64,000 bases of DNA from Populus alba (lineage: Eukaryota; Streptophyta; Magnoliopsida; Malpighiales; Salicaceae), in NCBI RefSeq assembly GCF_005239225.2, contig NC_133290.1, forward strand, positions 13,462,204 through 13,526,203, read 5' to 3'. Below are positions 38,342-49,389 of this stretch, piece after piece. The notes below the pieces were generated by a model that was not told the origin of the DNA, did no database searches, and saw only the letters and a program-made list of their open reading frames with translations. The number at the start of each line of letters is the position of its first letter. Within the stretch, counting starts at the first letter, position 1. The translations under genes and the position numbers were made by a program.

Positions 38342-38353
38342 TGGGCCTGGGCT
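38342..38353. promoter_or_regulatory. Paired site-II-type elements upstream of YAO
   Basis: Adjacent TGGGCC and TGGGCT hexamers about 270 bp upstream of the YAO ATG. TGGGCY (site II, TCP-binding) elements are commonly paired with telo-boxes in ribosomal and nucleolar gene promoters. Confidence 0.45.
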
Positions 38354-38399
38354 GCTGCAGATATTATATATATAGAGGCCGATCTTTTTGTAATTTTTG

Positions 38400-40740
38400 A
38401 GTACCATACGTTATTCTCATTTCCTGCAGCTCAAATCCAAAACCTTTCCATGGAGATGTTGGAACTCGTTTGAGAATCATTGAACTGAGGTGAGGAGATC
38501 ATATGATATGTTTAAGTGATATCTTCTCACTACATGCAATTTTCTCTATAATACTATAATATTTATATACCTTGCTTTTTAGTGGAAGTCTGACCTACGA
38601 TATTATATTGAAGTGCTCGAAACCGTTTTATCATAGTGCATACAAATGATTTATTTGTTTTTTCAACAATTTATTCTAAAAGGAGAATATCTTATTTCCT
38701 AAAACAAGGGAAAAGTTTTTACAGGTGAAACAATTTATCATAGCACTGTTATTATTTATTAGGGTTTGGGACTCCATTGTTTCCTCTGTATAAAAGAGGT
38801 TGTTTGTTTCCAACGGATCACAAGCGAAAGGCTCAAAGTCACTGTTCTTAACAATCTTCCAACTCACCCCAAACAACTCTTAATCTATATAAATAAAACA
38901 TAATAACACAAATGAAAATATGGCATTGTTGAACTATATATGTTTCTTTATCAATTTGATATTATTTTATAGTTTCAACACCAGACTTATCAGAACTTTT
39001 GTGAAGCTTTAATTTCAAGTTCCAAGAACTCATCAACCATTATGTCATCTGCTATCTTTCACTGAACCAACTCTCCCAAATAGAAGAGTGCCTTATGTCA
39101 TGTCTACAGCGTGTATGACCTTCATAACTTGCGTGAATAATTTTAGATTAAAAATAGGTGCTTATCTCATACATAATTCAATGAAAAAAAATGAGAAAAT
39201 GATGGATCCTAGCTAAGTTATATGATACAAGTATTTGATATTTTAACTTGAAATTAACCAGATTCGATTTGATTTTGAGAGAGATTAAAGGTAGAAGATC
39301 TATTCAATTATATATATATATATATATATGCAGTCCAACAACAAAAAACTCACTCATCAAATCTAAAAGAAAATTTAAACAAAGCAAAGTACTACAAGGA
39401 AATTAAAGAACAAGAACAGAAAGCAATATATAACCTACCAGACATATCATACATATGGTAACAACATATCCGTATGACTACTCTATTTTCAAAAAATATT
39501 GACACAAATGTGAGGGGAGGAAAAAAAAAGAATTCTTGCCCCAAAAGCTTTTGTTGCTTCCATGACCATTCAATGCATTTCACTAGCAGTTTTCCCACTT
39601 GAAACACAACAATTTTAGGGCAACGAAAGCTGCTGTCATCAGCATCAGCAACACTACAGAAATGGTCCCATATGCCAAGCTTTAAAATCTCCATCTTAAC
39701 GCACGTACTTGCGAGGTTACAATGGCTTTCTCATAGCTAGGGTTTGATACGAAGCGGCACATTATTGTTTGTTCTATCTTTGTGCCCTCTTTAATTAGAG
39801 ATGTTACATGGCCAAAAGTGCCAGCAACCATATAGTGCAAGATTGCTGAAATGCCTAGCTAGTCATCACTTCCCCATTTCTCTATTTAATCATGGAGGAT
39901 ATACGTTGAGCTTGTCTAGGTTAAGAATTACATGAATTGGATCACCCCCATTGAATTGCCTAGAGAATCTAAACTACTAGATTGATGAAAAAAAGCATGC
40001 TAAGTTCCTACTAAAGTAAAGGGATCACTTTAGCTTTGAATTTTAAAAAAGCCATTGTGTTTAAAAAGCGTCTTGAGCAATTTTTTTTTGTTTGGATAAT
40101 CATCAAAAATATTATATTGAAAAAATTATAAAATTAATAGTCAAAACGAAATACAGACACATAACAAAAAGAAAACAGACTTAGAGAAGCAAAGAGAAAG
40201 AAAAAACAAATCGGTCGCTAGAACAGAAACAAAGAAACCAGAAAACAAGATCTTGAGCAATATTTTCTTTTTAGTATCAACATTTATTAAAAATTCTAAT
40301 TGTTTTCTTTTTTGGGTTTAATATAAAGAGGCTTGACATTGGATAATCGTTATCGAATCCTTGATATATGTGGTATGCCTACTCCTAGTAACTTGAGAAA
40401 TCATTTTTTTAGCTGATAGACAAAATGTAGTGTTACGAACTTCACTGGACTCTTGGAGTAGAACCAAAGCTATCGGGAAATTTAATTTCACTTTAAGACT
40501 TTTTATTTTATTTTATTTCTCCAAATTAAATAAGTGAGAGATCCTATTTCACTCAAATTTAGAGTCTAAAGATCTCTTTCTAAGAGTATTACATACTAAA
40601 TGAAGTAATAATATATAATTCTGTATACCTTAATGTAGTTTATTTTTGCGTAAAACATTTTATGAATAAAAAAAAATTATATAAAAATACATTTGTTTAG
40701 TAGAACATCTTATATAATTTTTTTTTTTGACAAGTAATAA
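38400..40740. other. Intergenic
   Basis: AT-rich with a (TA)n run at 39308-39329. A minus-strand 100-codon frame begins at a true ATG (39694-39392: MEILKLGIWDHFCSVADADD ...). It has no domain that I recognise and ends in a Phe-rich tail read from a poly-A tract, so I leave it unassigned. Confidence 0.45.
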
Positions 40741-40754
40741 TTTAAAAATTACAA

Positions 40755-41035
40755 TGATAATAAAATGATGACGACAATATATTATAGTTGTGATAACAAT
40801 AATAATAATGATGAAGTAGTATAATGATAGAGTAATGGTGATGGTTAAGATTGAGGTGAAGTAGTGGTGATGATGGAGGTGGTGATAATGATTATGAAGG
40901 AGGAGTGGTGATGGTGGAAATAACGATTGTAAAGTAGTCATGGCGATGACATATGACAATAATATTAGCGAAATGATAGTGATGATGGTTGTGGAGAAGG
41001 AGATAATAACAACAAGGTTATAGTGATGATGAATG
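40755..41035. repeat. Degenerate GTGATGATG-rich trinucleotide tract
   Basis: About 280 bases of interrupted GAT/GTG/AAT triplets. On the minus strand it reads as a His/Thr/Ile-rich frame (within 40660-40959), an artefact of the repeat. Confidence 0.8.
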
Positions 41036-41289
41036 AAATAGTTACATAATATTATGAATGAATTACTTCATGTAAAATATTTTATAGAATTTAATAATTT
41101 AAAAATATTTTTTTAATAAATAAACTAAGTTTAAATATTAACTGTAAAATATTTTATAGAAAATAAAAATAGAAAAATCAAGAAATATACTTTTTGTAAA
41201 ATGTTTTATGCAAAATAAAACAAATCCTTAACTATAAATTATTTGGCAAACTAAACTAATATAATGTTGTATATAAGTTAATTAAACAA

Positions 41290-41583
41290 TATTAAATAAC
41301 CAATTCAACTTAAAAACTTATTATTAGGTGAGACTCTAAGGTATGATTTATATTATTTTCTAATATATCCTCTCAAGTAAAAACTCTTTGAATTTGAAAT
41401 TTATAAATATATCCACATTACTTTGTGTTTAATTTTTATCAAATAAAATTAATGAGCGTGGTGAGATTCAAACTCGTAACTACTTGGTTAATAACACTAT
41501 GATATTATATAAAATAATCAATTCAACTTAAAAACTTAACCTATTACGTGATTTTTTAAGATATAATTTATATTATTCTTTTT
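41290..41583 (-). mobile_element. TRIM-like retroelement, second locus (degenerate, two LTRs)
   Basis: Same architecture as the 13-kb array. An LTR-like block at about 41290-41367 and another at about 41507-41583 share AATTCAACTTAAAAACTTA and ATTTATATTATT. They flank an internal region with ATATCCTCTCAAGTAAAAAC (mutated purine tract) and a decayed PBS complement near 41495-41506. Confidence 0.7.
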
Positions 41584-42105
41584 CCCCGCACACACAAATA
41601 GCCAACATTGTGCTTCTTCCCAAAAGCTTTAAAAGTCCCAACAAGAGGGATGTTCACTTTTCCCTCTCGTCTTCCCAAATGGGAAACTTATTTATCCTTC
41701 TGCAAGCAAGTCGCTGTAAAGCTAGCCCAGAATATGAGGATCCATGGAGTGGCATTGAATTTCATGACCCCTTTTTCCTCTCTCTTTTTTTTTTCCTTTC
41801 TTTTTCTTTTGTATGATGTAGAAAGAATATAAATGGGTGCGAGATCTCATCAATCCTTCTCGTAACATGTTCTTCCTTAAATACCAACAACTGATTAAGT
41901 AGAGAGTCGCTAGCTACTTGCTATCTTTTACATAATAATTAGTATTGGACCATCTTCTAGGCTTACCTTGTTCTTGCAAGCTTACCATGTTCTTGCAATT
42001 AATTATAACTTGACTTTGTAAAGATTATTAGACGAGTTAATTACTAGTTGAAAATTGTAAAGATCATTAGATGGATCTAACTAATTATAACTTGACTTTA
42101 GCTAC
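41584..42105. other. Intergenic
   Basis: Overlapping 68- and 74-codon frames at 41608-41832 have no domain. Short repeats of CTTACC(A/T)TGTTCTTGCAA and ATAACTTGACTTT are seen near 41960-42105. Confidence 0.45.
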
Positions 42106-42109
42106 TGGC

Positions 42110-42255
42110 TCCAGGTTTTTATTTAAAAATATATTAAAAAATATTTTTTATTTTTTAAAATTGATTTTTAATATTAGCACATTAAAATGATTTAAAAAAC
42201 ACCAAAGATTATTATTTCAATGTATTTTTAAAGAAACATAAGAATAATTTTAATA
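42110..42255. repeat. AT-rich MITE-like repeat, copy 7
   Basis: TTTTTATTTTTTAAAATTGA followed by TTTTTAATATTAGCACATTA and AAAATGATTTAAAA, the family core in the opposite orientation to the 18-kb copy. Confidence 0.65.
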
Positions 42256-43780
42256 TTTTCTTAGAGCACCATCGAGGAGTTTAAATTGAAGTGATATTTT
42301 CTAATATTGTTATAATTATCAACAGGGATATTAATAAAAACTTGTAGCTAATTAACTACTTAAAATGAAGTTATATCATAACATATAAGTATAAAATAAA
42401 AATAATATTTTACTTCACATGCAAGTACTCTTTCCTAGAGACTACTAGCAGTTGAGAGCAGCTAGCAGAACAGATTCATCAGTCACTCATTTCAGTGTGT
42501 TCACAAGGAAGTATACGCAGACTATGTAAATGATCATCAGAAGCATGCTACCTTCAAACCCAAGTCACATACACACATAATTGTACAGCTCGTCTTTATG
42601 CTATTTAAAACTGTAACAATATTGGAGGCTCTTTTGCTACATCGATCGTGAGTTCTTGGGAGAAGACGCAAGGAAACCCTAGAATGATTGCTTTATGTGC
42701 ATGCGCAAGTTCATACAACATTTATAAACCTTTTTTTTATTTATGAAACGACATTTATATATAAACTATAAGGATATATATGGATTTGATGTATCCTCTG
42801 ATGTATTCTATACTTAGGATATGGATTTGAAGATTTTTTGTTTTTTAATCTTCACTATATTATAAATATTTTATATGTTTTTTCACTTGTCCTGCTAATT
42901 CTTCTTTCATTGATATCATTAATTATCAAGAAGTTCATAATAAAACTTATAATTTATTTTTATAAAATAATTTTATTCAATATTGATTTGATGACATGAT
43001 ATATAGTATATCAATAAAACTTAAAAGATTACAAAAAAGTCATGTATTACTTTTTTTTTCAAATCAAAATAAAAAACACGAAAATAATGTTTTATTTTAT
43101 TCTTACTGGTATGTAAATTAAGTCAATTATTATATATCCTCTTTTTTTTTTTTTTTTTCCATATCTTCTCCTCTGATGATGTGTGCCTCGTGAACTAGAA
43201 GCATAGGAAATGATGAAAAGAGAATTCTAAAAAACATTCAAGGGCTTTCAAGCCAAGTTATTTTGGCAGCTAGCTAGCCAGAAACTTCTAGTAATTTACA
43301 GTGTAATTTAGGGCAGGATGAGAAAGAATATGAAAATATAATTGAAATACATAAAAAGTAGTGAGCAAAGAAGCTTATCATGGTGAACTTGTTCACTCCA
43401 AACGAAGCGATAATGATCAGTCCAGCCCTAAATTACACTCACATCTTCTTTATGATCAAGAACACACACACAAATTCAATTTCTACGTACAGCACTCTTT
43501 CAAATATTATATAAGACAATTAATGCATGCACTCTGTGTTAATTAGTCCACCTGATTTTGGTTCCTTGTTTTTACATGTATAAGAACTCTCCTAAATTGT
43601 GAGAACTAATTGAAGATCATGGAATGCATTTAATTAACTCATCATCATCATCAACTAATCAAGAACTAATTAATTAATGAACTCGCACAGGAAACCATCT
43701 TAAATGAGTGTTTAATTATAAAGGATGAAACTAATGTGAATATCATGAGGAAACTTTTCAAAAAAGCAGCCAAGCTTCAT
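42256..43780. other. Intergenic
   Basis: AT-rich; no gene or element recognised. A T-tract of about 20 bases lies near 43143-43158. Confidence 0.45.
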
Positions 43781-43784
43781 TCCT

Positions 43785-43945
43785 GCCAGTGACGGAGGGA
43801 GGGGGGGTTGGCAGGGGTCTCGGTCCCTGCAAGAAAATACCCCTCCCTTTATAAATTTAATAAACATAACTGAATTTTTTTCTTGATCCCTTTAAAATAT
43901 GATCTGCCCCCTAAATGTTTTTCCTTGCTCCACCCCTTATTCCTG
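43785..43945. mobile_element. Small DNA-transposon remnant with CAGTGACGGAG end
   Basis: The left end CCAGTGACGGAGGGAGGGGG and a right end with CTTGCTCCACCCCTTATTCC form a rough inverted pair. The body carries AGGGGTCTCGGTCCCTGC and an AT-rich centre. Elements with CAGTGGCGGAGCCAG-like ends are widespread in dicots. Superfamily not certain. Confidence 0.5.
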
Positions 43946-44264
43946 CATTGACTGAAACAAAATAGAAGATGTCATCTTCAAAATAAGCCTATAAGAAGCA
44001 GCCCAGGATTTCAGTGCTTGTGTTGGCTGGCTGGCAAGACAAAATTTAAAGTAAGATTTCAAGACTTCAGTTGGAATTTAATGTAGCAAGCTGGGCTTCT
44101 ACCATTCATTGGGTGCAATTCTTGGTTCTATGAGAGAAAATCTCAAACCTTGATCATTCTTTCAAGTCCAGCAAAAACCTCCCCTCCTTTTCAATTCATA
44201 ATTTTCCACATGTTTCATCATAGATCCCCTTTGATAAAAAAAAAAAGAAAAAAAAAAAGTCTGC

Positions 44265-44286
44265 CTCAAATCTCTCTCTCTCTCTA
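44265..44286. repeat. (TC)n tract upstream of the HEC-like gene
   Basis: CT-dinucleotide run about 190 bp upstream of the start codon, in the probable 5' leader or core promoter. Confidence 0.8.
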
Positions 44287-44469
44287 GCCCCCCTCCCCCA
44301 AAAGCTAGAGAGACACCAAAGAGAGAGTTATTGATTGTCTATTTTATGGAGAGGAAAACTAGCTATGATTGTCATCATTTACACAAGTCAGCAATCACTT
44401 CAAGAGGCTATTAGATAGCATTGCCCATCTCTTTTGTTGACAAAACTCTTCAAGTCACACCCTTCCATC

Positions 44470-45150
44470 ATGAACATCAATCAAACTGAATTCACAAACC
44501 ACACTTGGAATCTTCATGTGTCCATGGAAGATCAAATTCTCCATCATGACCGGCTTCCTTTTGTCTCAATTTGCCCTAGCTACCCTCTCCAACTACAACA
44601 AACACCAATCCCAGCTCCAAACCAAGTATCACTCCCAGCTTTTCTTAGTCGTGACCAAATAGGAAACAGCACAGATGAAGCGGACCAGGATGAGCCAGAA
44701 GAAGAACTAGGAGCAATGAAAGAAATGATGTATAGAATTGCGGCGATGCAGCCTGTGGACATAGATCCGGCCACGATTCACAAACCTAAAAGGAAAAACG
44801 TTAGGATTAGCGATGACCCTCAGAGCGTGGCAGCACGTCTCAGACGAGAAAGGATAAGTGAAAAGATCAGAATTCTTCAACGGCTTGTTCCCGGGGGAAG
44901 AAAAATGGACACCGCTTCAATGCTAGATGAAGCTATCCGTTACGTCAAGTTCTTGAAACGGCAAATCCGCTCACTCCAACCTAATCATCAGCACCAACCA
45001 TGCAACACTAATGGAGTCTGCCAGTTCCATACAACGACAAACCTCTCGATTCTACCACCACCACCACCACCACCACCTCATCCTCCCTCGAACCTAGAGC
45101 TGCACGCCTTGGATACATTCTCGGTGATCCTGGGGACAATCCCTCTTTAA
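44470..45150 (+). CDS. HEC: bHLH transcription factor, HECATE1/2-like
   Basis: An intronless gene of 226 aa. The first ATG in frame follows ACCCTTCCATC. Nuclear DNA-binding regulator: Arabidopsis HEC proteins act in stigma, transmitting-tract and shoot-meristem development with SPATULA and auxin/cytokinin. The segment [20 protein letters not shown] and [19 protein letters not shown] precede the bHLH (about 115-168): [19 protein letters not shown], loop, [20 protein letters not shown]. In the basic region the usual His-Glu-Arg E-box contacts appear as Gln-Ala-Arg, which is normal for this subgroup, and Leu replaces the His that I expect in AARHRRER. A run of eight prolines lies near 196-203, from CCACCA repeats. 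HEC1 versus HEC2 cannot be decided here. Confidence 0.92.
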   Translation: MNINQTEFTNHTWNLHVSMEDQILHHDRLPFVSICPSYPLQLQQTPIPAPNQVSLPAFLSRDQIGNSTDEADQDEPEEELGAMKEMMYRIAAMQPVDIDPATIHKPKRKNVRISDDPQSVAARLRRERISEKIRILQRLVPGGRKMDTASMLDEAIRYVKFLKRQIRSLQPNHQHQPCNTNGVCQFHTTTNLSILPPPPPPPPHPPSNLELHALDTFSVILGTIPL

Positions 45151-45252
45151 TCACGAGGTAATAAGTGATCAGGGCTAAAGTGAGAAGTGATTAGCGTGTT
45201 AATCAGTCGTGATTATTAATGAACTAGTAGTAATTAATGTGTGTGTATGCAT

Positions 45253-45737
45253 AAGCTAGGTACCATGTCTTTTACATCAATGGCCCAACCTAGTGTTCGG
45301 AAAATTCCAGCGTAAGGCTTGGTCTATGCTTTCTTGTTGTGTTAGCTGGAGTATATGGCTTATGAGGAACAAGGTAATCTTCAATGATGGAACTGCGACC
45401 TTCGAAGATATTTTCTCCTTAATTCTTTATCGCCTCTCAAATTGGCTCAAGTCTGCAGATAAGTTCTTCATGGCTACTGGCACTACTTTAATTATGGGTC
45501 CTGAAGGTATTATAGATTGGTCTAACACCAAATAAAGGCTTTTAGCATGGCGTATCAACTTCTTCATTCCTAATGTCCTTTTTCGGTTATGTATCTGTTG
45601 ACTTTCTTTTCCTTTCTTTTTGTGTTTGTTTTTTGTTATTGTGATTCTTTTCTTTTCATGTATCTTGTTTTTGGCTACCTTCTGGTTAGCCCTTTTAATA
45701 TATCGACTTATTCCAAAAAAAAAGCTAGGTACCATGT
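45253..45737 (+). mobile_element. 5'-truncated LINE (non-LTR retrotransposon) with 16-bp target-site duplication
   Basis: The insert is 45269-45721, flanked by exact AAGCTAGGTACCATGT duplications at 45253-45268 and 45722-45737. It ends in a run of A. Frame 45293-45535 encodes SWSIWLMRNKVIFND and FEDIFSLILYRLSNWLKS, the C-terminal end of plant LINE reverse transcriptase ORFs (zf-RVT/RNase H-adjacent region). A T-rich 3' UTR of about 180 bp follows. The element is a dead 453-bp tail inserted about 100 bp downstream of the HEC-like stop codon. Confidence 0.9.
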
Positions 45738-46810
45738 GAAGGAAAAGGTTGTTAGGATATGGTTGACTAAAGGGTATATATATGGTCCGTGGAATAATCA
45801 TAACGGTTAGCTTGAGATGCGTAGCACCATATATCCATCTATAATATACAATAAAGCTTTTGGAGTTTGTAGGGCTCGCCGGAAAGTTTGTTTGGCCGAC
45901 GCCCTTCCAAGACTAAACAGTGACATATGTATGTACGTCTTTTGAATGCTATTCTCTCTATCGGTCTGTGTGCACACGAATGAACACGCACGCACGTGGG
46001 GTGGTCACATAATCATACATGTTCACACTCATCTAACAATTTTATGGGTGCAAATGAAGGTATGTGGGCTTATTATTTGTGTATTTTTATATTTTGGGAT
46101 ATGTTTACACATATATGAACACATTATTTGATCGATGTACTAATTGAGTTTTCCCCGGCTCCTTCACTCGCACCCCCTTTTTTTTTTCTAAAATTATATA
46201 TTTCAATTAAGTTATTCAATGGCCTAATTAGATGATATTAATAAGAAGTTTGAGATTGTGATAGAAAGCCCAAACTAAAAGATAGAGAAGTGAAGCATCA
46301 AAAAACACAAAAATTACATGGTTAATCATGAATTTATGACAATTCTAATTTTAATCCAAATGTTAAATTTTATTTGTTTTCGGTCTCTAAGCTTGAGAAA
46401 TGAGAAAAAGCCATCAAAAAATAAGTGAGGTGATCTAACCCCTACCTCAGGCCTACAAGCAGCTGCTGTGTGAATTCTGAAGCCAGAAGATTCAAGCTAA
46501 ATATTTGGTGTGAGCTTTCTCTCCATCAATACTAGTTATCATGTTGCAATAAAGAGTTTCCACCTGATGTTTTGACGAAAGAGTAGATTGCACAGAAAAT
46601 ACAGATTGAAGGGACCTATTTCTTCGTTCTTTTTCCACATATTTGCTGTTTAGAAGGGGCTGAGATTTGGTCTCCAACGTACAGCGATTTTATCCACTAA
46701 TTTGTAGTAAAAATCTCGGTCATGATATTGCTTACTTGAACAAAAGGGAAAAAATAAAATAAAAGGATGAGATAAGGAATTTTGATCCCATCATGTTTGT
46801 GAGAATTTTG
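45738..46810. other. Intergenic
   Basis: No gene seen; open frames of 60-75 codons on both strands lack domains. Confidence 0.45.
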
Positions 46811-46812
46811 CT

Positions 46813-47010
46813 TCCTTTTTTTTTTTTTTTTGATAACCCGGGGTGTCCGGGCCAACTTGCGCGCACCACACCTAATCCCCGGGCTCACTGAACATCCTGC
46901 AAGCCCAGTGAGCATGTAAGGTACCGTGGGGGTGACATGCGTACACAAGTGGGGTTTGAACCCTGATGTGAAGGAAAGGAACAAGTCTCTTCAACCACTA
47001 GGCTAATGGT
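46813..47010 (-). mobile_element. tRNA-derived SINE
   Basis: On the minus strand a RNA polymerase III box A (TAGCCTAGTGG, 47005-46995) is followed about 33 nt later by box B (GGGTTCAAACCC, 46963-46952). A G/C-rich body (CACCCCCACGGTACC, GGCCCGGACACCCCGGG) ends in ATC and a poly(A) tail of 16 (T run 46816-46831 on the plus strand). Total length is about 190 bp. Salicaceae SINE families have been described; membership is not checked. Confidence 0.8.
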
Positions 47011-47073
47011 TGTTGTTCATGACAATTCATATAAAGATAATTTCCCTCACAAGGTAAAGAAATTTAATTCTCA

Positions 47074-47225
47074 AGGGACGTGGCGTGATGGTAAAAAACT
47101 TGAGATCTATATAACAAGTTTCAAGTTCGAGTCAGAGCTTGCATTTTTTATAAAAATTTGGAACAACCGGGGTTTTACTTGCTCACCTGATCCTACAAAG
47201 TGTGTTTTTAAAAAAATAGAGTTTT
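47074..47225 (+). mobile_element. Second SINE-like element (diverged)
   Basis: A box-A-like GTGGCGTGATGGTAAA at 47081 and a box-B-like AAGTTCGAGTCA about 40 nt downstream begin a 150-bp unit. It holds CAACCGGGGTTTTACTTGCT and ends A/T-rich (TTTTTAAAAAAATAG). It faces the SINE at 46.8-47.0 kb, which is on the other strand. Confidence 0.6.
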
Positions 47226-48500
47226 CTTAAATCCAAAAAAAACTGTAAAGGAATTTATTTTTATTGTGGAAATCTTCAGGGAGTTGGGCTGAGAAAGAGC
47301 AAGGTATATATCCTAAATTCCTAATTAATCTATGAAAAGGCATATATGTATGCTCAAGGCACATTCTTATGTTCCAGAATAATAACTTCTGCTCATTGTT
47401 TACGGGCAGCCTAGAAGATGACAGGATCATGGCCTCCGAGGAGATCAACTACCATGACAATCACTACCAAACATTACAATTGTTGTTCCCATTGTCTGGG
47501 AACAGCTCCAAATCAAGAAAACAGCAATATAGTGTTTAATGTAACATATTGCTCTTGTTTTAGTTCATGCTTGCGAGTTGCGGGAGATCAAGGAAACTTG
47601 ATGGAATTGTTCTTCATGGTTTGATATAACATCCCGTTCCAGTCAGAAGATGATCATACCTATGCAGCAAACCAATTTGCATGCAAATATCATACTGAAC
47701 TTGCAATTTAACACGATGAATTTGATTTTAATACTATGGCATATGCCTGTTATGAATTAAAAAACAAAAAGTGAGTGTGTTTGATTTTTTTTATTATAAA
47801 AGATAAACAAAAGTTGATCGAAATTATTATTTTTAAGTGCATTCTAAAGATTAGAAATGAAGAGGGAATAAGAAGTATGGAAAAAGATATAGAAAAATGA
47901 AAGGAAGAGTACATTTTAAATTCTTGGCAAAATGAACATAAATTTTTAAAAGATTAAACTTTCCCAAAAAAACAAAAAACATCTAAGGCTTGATTTGAAC
48001 ATTCACTAAATATTAATTCTTGATTTTGATTAAAAAAAAAACAGGAAAAACAGGAAAAATGCACCCTGTCAATTCTTTGTAAATACAATTGATTTAGATA
48101 TTTAAAATGATAGGACATGAGCAGGTTAAATTTTCTCTGCTCTTCACATAAATTTTCTGGAAAAAAAAAAAAAAAAAAAAACTGCTAAAGAATGAAGCCA
48201 GGCAGGTTAGGTGATTGATGACCCTCTTGACTATGGAAGATGGTGTCATTATCGGAGCCTATGAACAATCCATACCAATCAACATCCTTGTCCTGAGAAT
48301 TGAGATGTAGAAAGGAAATCTCTCTAATAAACAGAGAAAAAAAAACACAAGAAGTGTTTTTTAGTGCAATCAAAGACAAGTCTTGAAAAAAACTTAGCAT
48401 GAGAGTAAAGTTACTCAAAACTTAGAAGCATGCATAACACTAAACAATTCAGAACCCTGTTCAAGAGTCAGCAGTACAAATAGGTATCAAGAACAGGCCA
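47226..48500. other. Intergenic, upstream of the TED7-like gene
   Basis: No gene seen. An A-tract lies at 48161-48180. Confidence 0.45.
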
Positions 48501-48566
48501 TATTCTTCACATCTCAACAGCACCATAACACAATCTATCCACCTTCCAAAGCTTTCCCAGATTGAA

Positions 48567-49226
48567 ATGGCTCCCACTAATAACTACGACTACAACTTCC
48601 CGTATTTTCCTCTACCACCACCACATTATAATCCTCCATCCCCTCCAAAAGTTGCGCCACCTCATAGTTCTCCATCCCCTCCAAATGTGCCCCCGCCCCA
48701 TAATTTTCCTCCACCACACATTACTCCCCCCTCTCCAAAAGTTCCTCCTCCACCACGTCATCCGATCACACCACCACCACCTGCTCATCCATTTCATCCA
48801 CCACCACCCCATCACATTCCTCCACCCCCTCATGTTATTCCACCTCCAGCACCAACACCAGGACATCATTCGACTGTTATAATTGTTGTCTTTGTCTCAC
48901 TCGGTGGCCTATTCTTTCTTGCATTCCTCTCAGTGGCTCTCTGCTGCTTCATTAAGAAGAAAAAGAAGAAAACAGTTCAGAAAACTGAGATCTTAGAGTT
49001 CGATGAGCACACTAAAGTCCATGAAGCCATTGTTCCAGGTCCTCATGGTGAGAAAATCACAGTACTAAACATTGAAGAGGATGTGCATCTTGTAGAGGAA
49101 ATTAAGAAAAACGAAAAGCTAACTGAAGGTTCGCACATCAAGTCGGCTCTCGATCATCCCCTGGGTTCTGACATAGCAACACCCTCTTCTCAGTATAATC
49201 AGCAACATCTCGAGCACAAGGTCTGA
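48567..49226 (+). CDS. TED7: Proline-rich single-pass membrane protein, TED6/TED7-like
   Basis: An intronless gene of 219 aa. Residues 18-100 are an extracellular proline/histidine-rich domain of PPSP, PPPPH and SPPKVPPP repeats. A single transmembrane helix (about 103-129, VIIVVFVSLGGLFFLAFLSV) is followed by six lysines (130-135) on the cytosolic side. The ~85-residue tail has EFDEHTKVHEAIVPGPHGEK and VHLVEEIKKNEKL, which match my memory of TRACHEARY ELEMENT DIFFERENTIATION-RELATED 6/7. Those proteins sit in the vessel plasma membrane and associate with cellulose synthase during secondary wall deposition. The function is inferred from this resemblance. An AATAAA lies at 49363-49368, 137 bp past the stop. 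Confidence 0.85.
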   Translation: MAPTNNYDYNFPYFPLPPPHYNPPSPPKVAPPHSSPSPPNVPPPHNFPPPHITPPSPKVPPPPRHPITPPPPAHPFHPPPPHHIPPPPHVIPPPAPTPGHHSTVIIVVFVSLGGLFFLAFLSVALCCFIKKKKKKTVQKTEILEFDEHTKVHEAIVPGPHGEKITVLNIEEDVHLVEEIKKNEKLTEGSHIKSALDHPLGSDIATPSSQYNQQHLEHKV

Positions 49227-49389
49227 TTGAAACGCAAACAAATGAAATAAGTGGCAATATAATCGCACACTCCTCGTCAGCAACAATATTCTTCAGTCCT
49301 GCTGGGATTATACAAGAAAAACTTCTTATTTCTTTTCCAAAGTTGTCGATATGTTTTCTTTGAATAAAAACTTAACTTGTTGAATAGTA

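Noticed and set aside
39392..39694. Minus-strand 100-codon frame with a true ATG
   Set aside because: No recognisable domain and a Phe run read from a poly-A tract. I cannot support a gene, though a small unknown peptide is not excluded.
40660..40959. Minus-strand frame rich in His, Thr and Ile
   Set aside because: It only translates a degenerate GTGATGATG repeat; there is no domain or start context.
46850..47005. Possible true tRNA gene with box A and box B
   Set aside because: No acceptor or anticodon stem pairing, and a poly(A) tail follows, which fits a SINE.
48562..48882. Overlapping frames of 85-106 codons on both strands (His/Leu-rich; Trp/Met-rich)
   Set aside because: Shadows of the proline-rich TED7-like coding sequence in other frames.
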